Of a stretch of 64,000 bases of DNA, positions 18,512 to 27,190 are shown in pieces. The notes below the pieces were generated by a model. The model was not told where the DNA came from, ran no database searches, and was given only the letters and a program-made list of their open reading frames with translations. The stretch's first letter is position 1, and every line of letters starts with the position of its first letter. The DNA comes from JAWXBR01 sp034440235 (GTDB lineage Bacteria; Bacteroidota; Ignavibacteria; Kapaibacteriales; Kapaibacteriaceae), in contig JAWXBR010000013.1 of the NCBI GenBank assembly GCA_034440235.1, forward strand, positions 59,411-123,410, given 5' to 3'. A program made the translations under genes and the position numbers.

Positions 18512-19002
18512 GGTTCTACCGACAGTATCCCCGTACCAGCATCAAAGGTTGATGCGAACGCTTTTAGGTTAGTAGGTGCCGGACCCCGCGTAACACTGCC
18601 ATCGATAGGTGAAAATTCCGAAGCGTGACACGGACAAAAACAGTCCTGCCCTGGAGTAAATGGTAGAGATACCGAGCAACCCAAATGTGTACAGATGGTG
18701 CTGAAGACAGCGAACGTCGTTGCGTCAACCTGTGAAATGAAGACCGGAGTCCCAAAATCTATCTCATCGATAGTCGCTATCACGATCGTGCCCGGACCAC
18801 TCAATTGGGGATAGTCGGCAATGCGGACAGCGACTCCATTAGGAATGACCGGTGGAGTAGGGAGCGTCTCATTCGTCTCACAAGATGAAAGGATAACTGC
18901 TACCGCTCCGGCGCTAAGACAAACTCCCGCTGTTGAGAGTGCTTGGTGAAGGAAGAGACGACGTGAGCTTTCGATGTCGAGGCTCGAGAGTTTGTTATCC
19001 AT
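18508..19002 (-). CDS. Rieske 2Fe-2S protein
   Basis: 164 residues. The N-terminus has SRRLFLHQALSTAG, a Tat-like twin Arg followed by a hydrophobic stretch that ends in ILSSC, a possible lipobox. The Rieske box 1 is CTHLGC and box 2 CPCHASEF, which hold the cluster with two Cys and two His. It is probably an exported electron carrier. Context with a heme-motif porin-like protein, a CX4CH lipoprotein and a small membrane protein suggests an electron-transfer group. No cytochrome b partner is present. Confidence 0.9.
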   Translation of the reverse strand: MDNKLSSLDIESSRRLFLHQALSTAGVCLSAGAVAVILSSCETNETLPTPPVIPNGVAVRIADYPQLSGPGTIVIATIDEIDFGTPVFISQVDATTFAVFSTICTHLGCSVSLPFTPGQDCFCPCHASEFSPIDGSVTRGPAPTNLKAFASTFDAGTGILSVEP

Positions 19003-19003
19003 G

Positions 19004-19315
19004 TTATCGAAGCTTGTTTTTTCGTGACCGACGCATCATAAATACAGATAGGAAGATTGCGGCGACACTGGTTCCTAAAATGAAAGCATAGCTCTGTGGG
19101 GCGTCCGAAGGAGAATCGCTTGGGGGCACGAGGCCGAGACTGAACTTATCGACATACGTTGTTGTTGTATCGTTACCGCCAAAGAGCGTGTTCGGAGTTA
19201 TCGTTACCACCTCTTGCTTGTCCTTGGTAAGCATCTGTGCACCTGCACTTACCCAGAACATACCACCAATTACGATGGCCAGAATAGCGGTAATGAGTAG
19301 GATACGCCAAATCAT
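19004..19315 (-). CDS. Small bitopic membrane protein
   Basis: 103 residues, with one membrane segment at the N-terminus (LLITAILAIVIGGMFWVSAG), a polar Thr/Asp/Pro loop of about 45 residues and a second segment (SYAFILGTSVAAIFLSVFMM) before a basic tail. No family is recognised. It lies between the porin-like gene and the Rieske gene with two-base and 14-base gaps, so it is probably an accessory membrane subunit of the same system. Confidence 0.65.
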   Translation of the reverse strand: MIWRILLITAILAIVIGGMFWVSAGAQMLTKDKQEVVTITPNTLFGGNDTTTTYVDKFSLGLVPPSDSPSDAPQSYAFILGTSVAAIFLSVFMMRRSRKNKLR

Positions 19316-19329
19316 GTTACGACTCCGTG

Positions 19330-20544
19330 TTAGTAGAAGATGTGCAGTTGCAGATTCCAGCGCGCCGTTAGTCCAGGCCTAACGGTGTCCCAAATGCGGT
19401 ACTCGGGTCGAAGTTCAACGTATGGCATAACAAAAATGTGGGCCCCAATAACTGTGCTCTGAGCGGACTGTTTCGCATTCGTACGTTGTTGCGATGTGCC
19501 AATCTCGTATCGAACAAACGGCAACACGGGCGACCAGACTTGAGCAGTTAGTTCCAGTGAGAGATTATTGGCCTGTACAATCTCGCCTTTCTGCACAAGG
19601 GTGTAGTCTGCTGCTAGTGCCACATAGTCGGTGAGCCCAACACCCAAGAATCCGCTCATGATATTGAAATCGCCGTTATTCAGTATCGAAGCACCAACAT
19701 ACGCGTTTATGAAATCGTCCATAAACTGCGGCCACCCTACTACGCGCGCGGAAAGCGTTGGTGCATTGCCTGCAACCGCACTAACAAGTCTTCCGCTGTC
19801 CTGAAACTTCACCTCGGCAAGTCCACTGGTGCCAAAGACCCCTACCTGGGCTGTAAGCCAAGGTAGCCCCTCATACGACACTTCGGCACCGGCCTCGGCC
19901 CAGTCCGGACCTACGATGGTCTGTCTCGAGATTGAGTTGACGACAGAATAAGGGAACATGGTGTGGTCGTCGTAGCGGATGCCGTAAGCTGGACGAAACT
20001 GTCCGACGCGAATAGCCGGAAGGTCGACCTCAGGCTGCCACGTTGCACTTGCCATCCATATTCGCTGCCCGGGGAAACGCACGCGCTGATCGCTGTTCGG
20101 CTGCTTTCGAAGTCCGAACGTATTGAACTGAGCCTCGAAACTAAGGCCCACCCCATCTTGAAAAGGCTTGAATGCAGCGTAAATGGTGCCCTGCATAGGA
20201 ATAATTATGCGTGGAGCATCGGGTGCAAAGAACGACCTTGTTGACTGCGCACGCACGTCAAGGCCAACAAAAAGCTTGTTGTCGAAAAAGGCATTTGTTG
20301 TATCAGATGCGTATAACCCCGATATAAAAGAACCTTCACGAGGAATGATGCTCACATCTGAATAGGAGTACCATCCTAGATCGTTGCGCTGCCCGCCACC
20401 CGCGACATTTACGTGGCAACCGCTACAGCGACTGCCATTGAGCAACGAGAACTTTGGAAGTGCCTGCATGGGAGTAACGAACCCCACGGACACGACGCAA
20501 ATAAAGAGGGCGAAAAGGAGAGACTGGCTTCGATGTTGTTGCAT
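19330..20544 (-). CDS. Outer-membrane beta-barrel-like protein with an N-terminal heme-c motif
   Basis: 404 residues. A signal peptide ends PMQALPKF, and shortly after comes SRCSGCHVNVAGGG, a CxxCH heme c site with adjacent Gly-rich turn. The rest has alternating beta strands and ends in a Trp-Asn-Leu-Gln-Leu-His-Ile-Phe-Tyr strand, typical of outer membrane barrels. A heme at the mouth of a barrel suggests electron transfer across or at the outer membrane. The start at 20544 places the signal peptide correctly; an upstream ATG-less extension is unlikely. Confidence 0.7.
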   Translation of the reverse strand: MQQHRSQSLLFALFICVVSVGFVTPMQALPKFSLLNGSRCSGCHVNVAGGGQRNDLGWYSYSDVSIIPREGSFISGLYASDTTNAFFDNKLFVGLDVRAQSTRSFFAPDAPRIIIPMQGTIYAAFKPFQDGVGLSFEAQFNTFGLRKQPNSDQRVRFPGQRIWMASATWQPEVDLPAIRVGQFRPAYGIRYDDHTMFPYSVVNSISRQTIVGPDWAEAGAEVSYEGLPWLTAQVGVFGTSGLAEVKFQDSGRLVSAVAGNAPTLSARVVGWPQFMDDFINAYVGASILNNGDFNIMSGFLGVGLTDYVALAADYTLVQKGEIVQANNLSLELTAQVWSPVLPFVRYEIGTSQQRTNAKQSAQSTVIGAHIFVMPYVELRPEYRIWDTVRPGLTARWNLQLHIFY

Positions 20545-20576
20545 TGATGGCCTATGAACTTCCCAACGGTTTTCGA

Positions 20577-21602
20577 TTACTTCAACTGAAGTGTACCCAG
20601 ACACTTTTCAAACAGCGGAAGGTACAGGTTCTGTTCTTCTTTGAACCAGTTTACTGTAACGCGGTACATGCGATTGCCCTTCACAGTGAAGTAAGCACGT
20701 GAAGATATTTTGCTGTTGGGATTGTACGAAAAATAGTACGACTTCTCGCCACCCAGCTTGGTAGCAGTGACTTTATTGCCACCGTAATTGCCCTTGTTCT
20801 GCGCAACAATCTTGTCTAGGTCTTTCTGCTTCGACGCATCGAATACATCGACCTGAATAATGCAATCGAGTCGCGAGCCAAAGAAGCTAACCGACGACAA
20901 TCCTGAAGAAGAACCCTTCTTGCCTTCGAAGTTCTCTGGAATCTGAATCGTGAATTCTGGTGCGCTATACGTGCGAAGAGTTGTGGAAGGGGGCACAGGA
21001 CCAGAAGGGGCTGCGGAGTCTACTTTCCGAACGACAACAACTGGACGTTGCGCGAGTTTGACTGAAGAGAGTATCTCTGCGAATTCATTTTTGTAATCGG
21101 CGTACGTTTTGCCAAATGCTGCGAACTGAACTACAGTTGCGACGGAGTCGTTTTCTGCGAAGTAGGTTTCGGACTCATACTCTCCATCTTCCTGGTCGAA
21201 TTTCACAGCAAGTTTCGTTGCGGGCTTGCCACCAAGGGTTGTCTGTGTTCTGTTATAACGATTGCTAAGTCCATCGGCAAATTCAAGCTTCACGCGTTCA
21301 ATGAGAGTATCCATCGTCATCGTGCTATCGAGAGGCACAACTTGTAAATCTACTTTTGCGCCGCCATCACCTTTCCCGAAATCCTGGAATCGACGCGATA
21401 TGCCGGTTGTCGAGATTGCGCTTACGCGCACGCCAGGAACTCTTTCTCTTTCCCAATTCGCGGGCAGCTTGATCTCGAATCTTCGAGTACTGTCGACATA
21501 AACTTTGAGACTTTCGATAGGATTGGTTTCACCCTTGGGAGTGCATCCATAAATCGCCAATACAGCCAGGCCGGCCAGTGCGATCGTGCGTAGGAACGTC
21601 AT
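20577..21602 (-). CDS. Lipoprotein with two PsbP-like repeats
   Basis: 341 residues with a signal peptide and lipobox ending VLAIYGC. Two similar halves follow. One starts near RRFEIKLPANWERERVPGVR. The other starts near APEFTIQIPENFEGKKGSSS. Each ends in a similar helix-strand (FAEILSSVKLAQ; FEKCLGTLQLK), so the protein is an internal duplication. It resembles the lipoprotein at 7.4-8.0 kb. No enzymatic motif was seen. The upstream gap carries a degenerate tandem repeat. Confidence 0.7.
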   Translation of the reverse strand: MTFLRTIALAGLAVLAIYGCTPKGETNPIESLKVYVDSTRRFEIKLPANWERERVPGVRVSAISTTGISRRFQDFGKGDGGAKVDLQVVPLDSTMTMDTLIERVKLEFADGLSNRYNRTQTTLGGKPATKLAVKFDQEDGEYESETYFAENDSVATVVQFAAFGKTYADYKNEFAEILSSVKLAQRPVVVVRKVDSAAPSGPVPPSTTLRTYSAPEFTIQIPENFEGKKGSSSGLSSVSFFGSRLDCIIQVDVFDASKQKDLDKIVAQNKGNYGGNKVTATKLGGEKSYYFSYNPNSKISSRAYFTVKGNRMYRVTVNWFKEEQNLYLPLFEKCLGTLQLK

Positions 21603-21624
21603 GACAAAAATTCTCCGGGATTAA

Positions 21625-21690
21625 TGGTCGTGGTTTTTAATCGTGTTTTGTGATCGCGTTTTTGTAATCGTGCTTTTATGATCGCGAATT
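21625..21690. repeat. Degenerate short tandem repeat in an intergenic gap
   Basis: About five units of 13-16 bases following the pattern CRCGATyAnAAAA on the minus strand (for example CGCGATCATAAAAG, CACGATTACAAAAA, CGCGATCACAAAA). It fills most of the 99-base gap before the lipoprotein gene. Confidence 0.6.
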
Positions 21691-21701
21691 GTTGCTGGCT
21701 T

Positions 21702-22091
21702 CTAATTCTGCAGTGCGCCTTCGAGCACCCATCGGCGGACACCGCGACGCTGGTTGTCGGTTACTCTAGACATGATGTCGTATGGATGAATAATGCGCTG
21801 TTCGATTGACTGAATTAGAAGACTCTGGTCGGGTTCTTTCGATACGACGAGACTCGGATGCGAAAACATTAATCCTGTGTAGTCTGTGAGATCGATGCCA
21901 CCAGGAGGATTTGAATTATCGTGACACCCACCCGTAGCACATGACAATCCGAGAAAAGGCTGCATGTGCCGAACATAACTAACGTTACTATCGGGAAAGT
22001 TGACGTCCTGCGGCTGCGTTAAACCCGTGCACGAAGTAAACGCAAGCAGTAAGCCAAAGCCCGTTATGGTGGTAGCCAGAATGCAAATCAC
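21702..22091 (-). CDS. Lipoprotein with CX4CH heme-like motif
   Basis: 129 residues, with a signal peptide ending LLLAFTSC (lipobox). The motif LSCATGGCHD is a CX4CH variant of the heme c site found in many Bacteroidota cytochrome-like lipoproteins. The C-terminal SRVTDNQRRGVRRWVLEGA matches the planctomycete-type cytochrome domain end, where MxxxD/RRW follow the heme. It is probably a membrane-anchored electron carrier. A GTG start overlaps the panB stop (GTGA). Confidence 0.75.
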   Translation of the reverse strand: MICILATTITGFGLLLAFTSCTGLTQPQDVNFPDSNVSYVRHMQPFLGLSCATGGCHDNSNPPGGIDLTDYTGLMFSHPSLVVSKEPDQSLLIQSIEQRIIHPYDIMSRVTDNQRRGVRRWVLEGALQN

Positions 22092-22909
22092 GGGTAACTC
22101 TCCTCTATGCTCGGAAAGCTTCGACCACGTGTGTCGCTTACAAATTCTTTTACTGCCGAGGTCATGACTGCGTTCATTTCTGCGTAACGACGTACAAAAC
22201 GCGGACGAAACTCAGTGCTCATGCCCATCATGTCGGTCCAGACAAGAATTTGTCCGTCGCAGTACGGACCCGCCCCAATCCCGATCGTCGGAATGTCTAT
22301 AAGTTTTGTTACTTCTTTGGCAAGCAGCATCGGAATTTTTTCGAGTACGATTGCAAATGCACCTGCATCACGCAACGCAACAGCATCTGCTCTAATTGCC
22401 TCTGCTTCATCTGGCAATGAACCACGCTCGCGATACGATCCGAACTGATGAATGCTTTGCGGTGTAAGACCAAGGTGCCCCATTACAGGAATACCGTTCT
22501 CAGTCATGAGCCGAACAGCATCCAAGACCCTTTTGCCCCCTTCAAGCTTGACTGCTCCACAACCCGCTTCTTTCATCAGGCGTCCTGCATTGCGAAACGC
22601 CTCTTGCGGAGTAACCTGGTAGGACATGAAGGGCATGTCGGTAACCACCATTGCATGTTCAACAGACCTGACGACTGCCTGCGTGTGGTAAATCATGTGC
22701 TCGAGGGTGACGGGGATAGTGGTCTCGTGTCCCTGCACCACATTCCCAACAGAATCGCCCACAAGCAAGACATCGATGCCCGCCTGGTCGAACATCTCGG
22801 CTGTCATGGCATCGTACGACGTAAGGCACGCAATGGGTGTGCCCGCGCGTTTCATTTGCACCAGGCGCAATGTGGTAATGCGCTTGCGAGTTGATGGTGT
22901 TGTAGACAT
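22088..22909 (-). CDS. panB: 3-methyl-2-oxobutanoate hydroxymethyltransferase
   Basis: 273 residues matching PanB throughout: LTSYDAMTAEMFDQAGIDVL, LLVGDSVGNVVQGHETTIPV, AVKLEGG, MGHLGLTPQSIHQFG, and the catalytic Glu in VLEKIP. It transfers a hydroxymethyl group from methylene-THF to alpha-ketoisovalerate to give ketopantoate, the first step of pantothenate synthesis. The ATG at 22909 is chosen over an upstream TTG because a TATCTTTG box lies at 22934. It leads a leftward group of redox and lipoprotein genes. Confidence 0.96.
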   Translation of the reverse strand: MSTTPSTRKRITTLRLVQMKRAGTPIACLTSYDAMTAEMFDQAGIDVLLVGDSVGNVVQGHETTIPVTLEHMIYHTQAVVRSVEHAMVVTDMPFMSYQVTPQEAFRNAGRLMKEAGCGAVKLEGGKRVLDAVRLMTENGIPVMGHLGLTPQSIHQFGSYRERGSLPDEAEAIRADAVALRDAGAFAIVLEKIPMLLAKEVTKLIDIPTIGIGAGPYCDGQILVWTDMMGMSTEFRPRFVRRYAEMNAVMTSAVKEFVSDTRGRSFPSIEESYP

Positions 22910-22933
22910 GCCTGCCAATGCGTGGTTAGGGGG

Positions 22934-22941
22934 CAAAGATA
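22934..22941 (-). promoter_or_regulatory. TATCTTTG -7 element for panB
   Basis: TATCTTTG on the minus strand lies 24 bases before the panB ATG in a 67-base divergent gap. A near copy (TATCTTTC, 22965-22972) faces the other way, five bases before the lpxH-like ATG. Confidence 0.55.
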
Positions 22942-22976
22942 GCCGTCACCGTCATTCCGGGCGTTATCTTTCGTTT

Positions 22977-23807
22977 ATGTTCTCACCCGTGCTTTCACTG
23001 CGCTCGCTCTCCGTTGACGTCCCCGCAGGCCGGGCTGTCTACTTCATATCCGATGTTCACCTGGGTTACGGAGACCGTGCAGAAGACCGTGCCCGTGAAG
23101 ATCTGCTCGTGAACCTCATGCACCGCCTCGTCGTCGACGTCGCCCATCTGTTTATTGTCGGCGATCTCTTCGACGTCTGGTTCGATTACAAGAAGGTCAT
23201 CCCTCGCACACACGTGCGCACACTGAGCGCGTTACAGGCGTTACGCCAAGCCGAAATACCGGTGACCTATCTGATGGGCAATCACGACTTCGGACACCAT
23301 ACCTATTTCCGCGACGAGCTGGGAATAGCCATAGATGACGGCGATATCGACGCTACGATTGGCAACAAACGGTTTTATATAAGTCATGGCGACGGCAAAG
23401 CTCACAACGATGGTGGCTACCTCGTGTTACGGTCTGTCCTTCGTAGCCGCGCGGCGCAGGCTGTGTATCGCTGGATGCACCCCAATCTTGGCATCTCTCT
23501 CGCCTCGCGAACATCGGAAGGCAGCCGTGATTACACGTCTGAGAAGGATTACGGCTCTGTCGATGGACTTAAAAATTTCGGGATTGCTAAGCTTGGCGAG
23601 GGGTATGATGTGGTGGTGATGGGACACCGTCATCAGCCGGTTTTCGAGCCCGTTAAACACGGACTTTACGTGAACCTCGGCCACTGGCTGGGCTCGGAGC
23701 CGACCTTCGGACGTTACGATCCGCTAAGGGGCGGAATGGGGCTGTTTTTGACTCATCCATTTGCCGAATCCGGGGCCCTGATTCCTTATGTGTCAACGCT
23801 ACCGTAA
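22977..23807 (+). CDS. lpxH: UDP-2,3-diacylglucosamine diphosphatase-like metallophosphoesterase
   Basis: 276 residues with the calcineurin-like metal sites SDVHLG, GDLFDVWFDY, GNHDFG, ISHGDG and MGHRHQP. The GDLFDxWF block is characteristic of LpxH, which cleaves UDP-diacylglucosamine to lipid X in lipid A synthesis. The ATG at 22977 follows TATCTTTC by four bases and gives the usual length. The C-terminal half has the insertion usual in Bacteroidota LpxH. It is divergent from panB. Confidence 0.85.
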   Translation: MFSPVLSLRSLSVDVPAGRAVYFISDVHLGYGDRAEDRAREDLLVNLMHRLVVDVAHLFIVGDLFDVWFDYKKVIPRTHVRTLSALQALRQAEIPVTYLMGNHDFGHHTYFRDELGIAIDDGDIDATIGNKRFYISHGDGKAHNDGGYLVLRSVLRSRAAQAVYRWMHPNLGISLASRTSEGSRDYTSEKDYGSVDGLKNFGIAKLGEGYDVVVMGHRHQPVFEPVKHGLYVNLGHWLGSEPTFGRYDPLRGGMGLFLTHPFAESGALIPYVSTLP

Positions 23808-23869
23808 TACAACGGCACATACCGAACGTTGTCGTGGCTATATTCGCTCCCCATCAACTAGGTGCTTTT

Positions 23870-24829
23870 ATGAAGAAAATTGGTCTGCTGTTCGGCATGG
23901 AACAGTCGTTCCCGCCTGCCCTTGTAGAAGAAATCAATCGACGCGATGAAGGCGTTTCAGCTGAGTTCATGAAGGTGGGCGGAATAACGCTCGACGACAT
24001 GTTCGAGTACGATGTAATACTTGACAGAATATCGCAGGACGTACCGTTCTATCGCGCAATGCTCAAGGTTGCTGCATTGAATGGTGTTCGTATTGTGAAT
24101 AATCCGTTCTGGTGGTCTGCCGATGATAAATTTTTCAACTATGCGGTTGCGCAAAAAGCAGGGATACCTGTTCCGAGAACAGTCCTGCTTCCAAGTAAGC
24201 TTCATCCACCCGATACAACTGGCGAGTCGTTTCGTAATCTTCGCTTCCCATTAAACTGGGAAGAGATCTTCGCATACGTAGGATTTCCTGCATGGCTAAA
24301 GCCATATGATGGTGGTGGTTGGAAGCACGTTTACAAGTGTCACTCGATAGAAGAGTTTTTCTCGTTTTACAACGACACGGGAGAAATTGTGATGACCTTG
24401 CAAGAAGGCATAGAATTCACTGAATACTATCGCTGTTATTGCATCGGACGTCAGCATGTACACGTTATGCCTTACGAGCCTCGCAACCCGCACCATCTAA
24501 GGTACCAGGCTGGCTTTGAGCCAACACCAGCTATGCTGCGTACGCTCGAAGATTTAAGCCGACGAATCTGTACTATACTTGGTTATAACTTCAACACCGT
24601 CGAGTTTGCCGTACGCGATGGCATACCGTATGCAATCGATTATATGAATCCTGCTCCCGATGCGGAGCGGTCGTCGATTCAGGACGAAAACTTCGATTGG
24701 ATACTCGCGACTTCGGCAACATACCTTATCGAAGAAGCCAAGAAAGGCCGCTCGGTTCCAAAAGAACTAGTGTGGAGTCGGTTCTTGAATGGCGAGCCCA
24801 AGAAGGAAGAAAAGAAAGCGAAACGCTGA
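23870..24829 (+). CDS. ATP-grasp domain protein
   Basis: 319 residues. The N-terminal pre-ATP-grasp part begins MKKIGLLFGMEQSFPPALVE. The ATP-grasp core then shows YVGFPAWLKPYDGGGWKHVY (nucleotide loop), VMTLQEGIEF, and YNFNTVEFAVRDGIPYAIDY with the metal-binding Glu/Asp and DYMNP. Family enzymes join a carboxylate to an amine using ATP, but the substrate is not clear. It lies four bases before hutH and is probably co-transcribed. A GCS2/YbdK-type ligase lies about 23 kb away. Confidence 0.8.
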   Translation: MKKIGLLFGMEQSFPPALVEEINRRDEGVSAEFMKVGGITLDDMFEYDVILDRISQDVPFYRAMLKVAALNGVRIVNNPFWWSADDKFFNYAVAQKAGIPVPRTVLLPSKLHPPDTTGESFRNLRFPLNWEEIFAYVGFPAWLKPYDGGGWKHVYKCHSIEEFFSFYNDTGEIVMTLQEGIEFTEYYRCYCIGRQHVHVMPYEPRNPHHLRYQAGFEPTPAMLRTLEDLSRRICTILGYNFNTVEFAVRDGIPYAIDYMNPAPDAERSSIQDENFDWILATSATYLIEEAKKGRSVPKELVWSRFLNGEPKKEEKKAKR

Positions 24830-24833
24830 CGCG

Positions 24834-26363
24834 ATGGCGCTACACTTGCTGCTCGACGGAGAATCTCTAACGGTTGATGCCTGCGCGACAATCGTCGAGA
24901 CTCCGGATGGTACGATAGGTCTAGCAGACCCGGCATGGCAGAACGTACGCGCATCGCGCGACGCTGTCGAACGATGGATTGCAGAACGAAGAGTCATTTA
25001 CGGAATGACTACTGGCTTCGGTGAATTCTCGAACGTCTTTATTCCTACAGAGCAAGTTGCGCAGCTCCAAGAGAACCTCATTATGTCGCATAGCGCTGGC
25101 ATGGGCGAGCCCCTGCCAGAACGCATTGTTCGCACGATGTTGCTTCTACGCATCAATGCGCTTGCTAAAGGATATTCAGGAGTTCGATCATCAACGCTGC
25201 GAACACTGATCGACGTGTTCAATGCACGTATCACACCATACGTGCCTAGCCAGGGATCTGTGGGTAGTAGTGGCGATCTGGCTCCGCTCGCTCACCTCGC
25301 TTTGTGTTGTATTGGCAAAGGCGAAAACATCGTCGATGGTGTGCGCGAAGCCTCGTCAGAAACGTTAAAGAGACATGGCATCGAGCCTATTCGTCTAGAG
25401 GCAAAAGAGGGACTGGCACTCATAAATGGTACGCAGATGATGGCGGCATACGGTGTGCTTACTCTTCATCGCGCTCAAAACATTATTAAGGCTTGTGATA
25501 TAATTGGAGCGCTTTCACTCGATGCTTTGCGTGGTACCGACAACGCGTTCGACCCACGTTTGCACGCAACGCGTCCACATCAGGGCCAACGCATATCTGC
25601 TGCGAACCTTAAAACACTCCTTCACGGCAGTGGTATTCGCGACTCTCACAGAACCGATGACAACAGAATTCAGGACGCGTATTCGTTGCGTTGCATGCCG
25701 CAGGTGCATGGTGCATCGCGAGACACTATAAACTATGCAACATCTGTACTAACGTGCGAAATAAACAGTGCCACCGACAACCCACTCATCTTTGCTGACG
25801 AAGACCGGCATATCGAAGGTGGAAATTTTCATGGACAGCCTGTTGCTCTCGTACTCGACTTTCTTGCAATTGCTCTTTCAGAGCTTGCAAATATTTCGGA
25901 GCGCAGAACCGAACGCCTTGTGAATAACGCGTTAGGGGGCTTGCCTCGGTTCCTAACTCCAAACGGCGGACTCAACTCTGGGATGATGATTGCGCAGTAC
26001 ACTGCTGCTGCACTTGTTAGCGAGAACAAAGTGTTGTCGCACCCTGCAAGTGTAGACAGCATTCCAACGTCTGCGAATCAAGAAGACCACAACTCTATGG
26101 GCAGTATTGCTGCACGCAAACTCTGGCAGGTCATCGAGAATGTAGAGTCCGTACTAGCCATCGAGCTCTTGTGCGCAGCACAAGGCATCGATCTGCTTAG
26201 ACCCCTGCGAAGCAGCCCCATACTAGAAAAGGTTATGGAAATAGTCCGTGTGGGCATTCCATTCGCCGAACGCGACAGGGTGTTGTATCACGATATGGCA
26301 ACGGCACGACGGCTTGTTGTAGACGGTTCTATTGTACAGGCGGCTGGCACCCTAGGCGCGTAA
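24834..26363 (+). CDS. hutH: Histidine ammonia-lyase
   Basis: 509 residues, normal for the family. It has YGMTTGFGEF, NLIMSHSAGMG with Ser85-His86 at the His-selective position, and QDAYSLRCMPQVHGASRD. The MIO region reads GSVGSSGDLAPLAH, with Ser145-Ser146-Gly147 in place of the usual Ala-Ser-Gly that cyclises. It should deaminate His to urocanate. No hutU, hutI or hutG lies nearby, so urocanate use would need genes elsewhere. The last codons fall in a 15-bp direct repeat shared with the convergent pirin gene. Confidence 0.9.
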   Translation: MALHLLLDGESLTVDACATIVETPDGTIGLADPAWQNVRASRDAVERWIAERRVIYGMTTGFGEFSNVFIPTEQVAQLQENLIMSHSAGMGEPLPERIVRTMLLLRINALAKGYSGVRSSTLRTLIDVFNARITPYVPSQGSVGSSGDLAPLAHLALCCIGKGENIVDGVREASSETLKRHGIEPIRLEAKEGLALINGTQMMAAYGVLTLHRAQNIIKACDIIGALSLDALRGTDNAFDPRLHATRPHQGQRISAANLKTLLHGSGIRDSHRTDDNRIQDAYSLRCMPQVHGASRDTINYATSVLTCEINSATDNPLIFADEDRHIEGGNFHGQPVALVLDFLAIALSELANISERRTERLVNNALGGLPRFLTPNGGLNSGMMIAQYTAAALVSENKVLSHPASVDSIPTSANQEDHNSMGSIAARKLWQVIENVESVLAIELLCAAQGIDLLRPLRSSPILEKVMEIVRVGIPFAERDRVLYHDMATARRLVVDGSIVQAAGTLGA

Positions 26364-26392
26364 CGGAGTGCGGCCTTCAGGCGGCTGGCACC
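26337..26392. repeat. 15-bp direct repeat spanning two convergent gene ends
   Basis: CAGGCGGCTGGCACC occurs at 26337-26351 and 26378-26392. The left copy encodes the hutH C-terminus on the plus strand. The right copy encodes the last codons and stop of the pirin gene on the minus strand. Confidence 0.85.
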
Positions 26393-27093
26393 ATGGGTAC
26401 TTCGATGATGAGCACGTAAGCGTCGGTTGTAGAGCGCACAACAATAGAATCTGCTTCGACAATGCCAATTGCATCGCGCGTTCCGCGATGAGCGCCATTT
26501 ACTGTTACGGTCCCCTCGATTACAAATACAAAAGCACCATGATCGCTGGTGTGCAATGCATACGAAGCTGCATACCCTGCATCGATGCGCCCGAGAGCGA
26601 GCCATGCGTCTTGATTGATGAAGACGGCGGCGTCGCCGTTGCGCGGACCTACGATGTTGTGAAACTGGTTGTGTGAAAGTGCGGAGATATCTGCTTCGTC
26701 GTATCGTGGTTCAACACCACGACGTTCTGGGAAAATCCAAATCTGTAGCAGTGATAAGTGGGTGTCTTTCGATGCGTTGTATTCTGAGTGTGTAAGCCCG
26801 GTACCGGCGGACATCACCTGAATACGTCCTACACCAAGAGTCGCTTCGTGCCCCATGCTGTCTCGATGCGTTAACTCTCCCGACAACGGAATAGTAATAA
26901 TCTCCATGTCGTTGTGCGGATGTGTACCGAAGCCCTGATCTGCTTCGATGATATCGTCGTTTAGTACCCGCAACATGCCAAAGTGCATGCGCGTTGGTTC
27001 GTAATAATTGCTGAAGCTGAACGAATAGTGCGTCTTCAGCCAACCCATATCAAACGCTCCACGCGTATTGGCATCGTACAGAGTTGATTTCAT
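26377..27093 (-). CDS. Pirin family bicupin
   Basis: 238 residues with the pirin N-terminal cupin. GFGTHPHNDMEIITIPLSGE holds the metal-binding His pair, SAGTGLTHSEYN the later His and Glu, and LLQIWIFPERRGVEPRYD the family linker. Relatives (YhhW) have quercetinase activity, but the true substrate is often unknown. Its last codons VPAA and stop lie in a repeat shared with hutH. Confidence 0.92.
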   Translation of the reverse strand: MKSTLYDANTRGAFDMGWLKTHYSFSFSNYYEPTRMHFGMLRVLNDDIIEADQGFGTHPHNDMEIITIPLSGELTHRDSMGHEATLGVGRIQVMSAGTGLTHSEYNASKDTHLSLLQIWIFPERRGVEPRYDEADISALSHNQFHNIVGPRNGDAAVFINQDAWLALGRIDAGYAASYALHTSDHGAFVFVIEGTVTVNGAHRGTRDAIGIVEADSIVVRSTTDAYVLIIEVPMVPAA

Positions 27094-27190
27094 AAGAGTG
27101 TAATTGATTTGTGCGAAAGGAATCCGCCAAACATAAATCCGACGCCAGACAAATGCCCGACGCCGGATGTGGTGATCGATAGAGGAGTAA

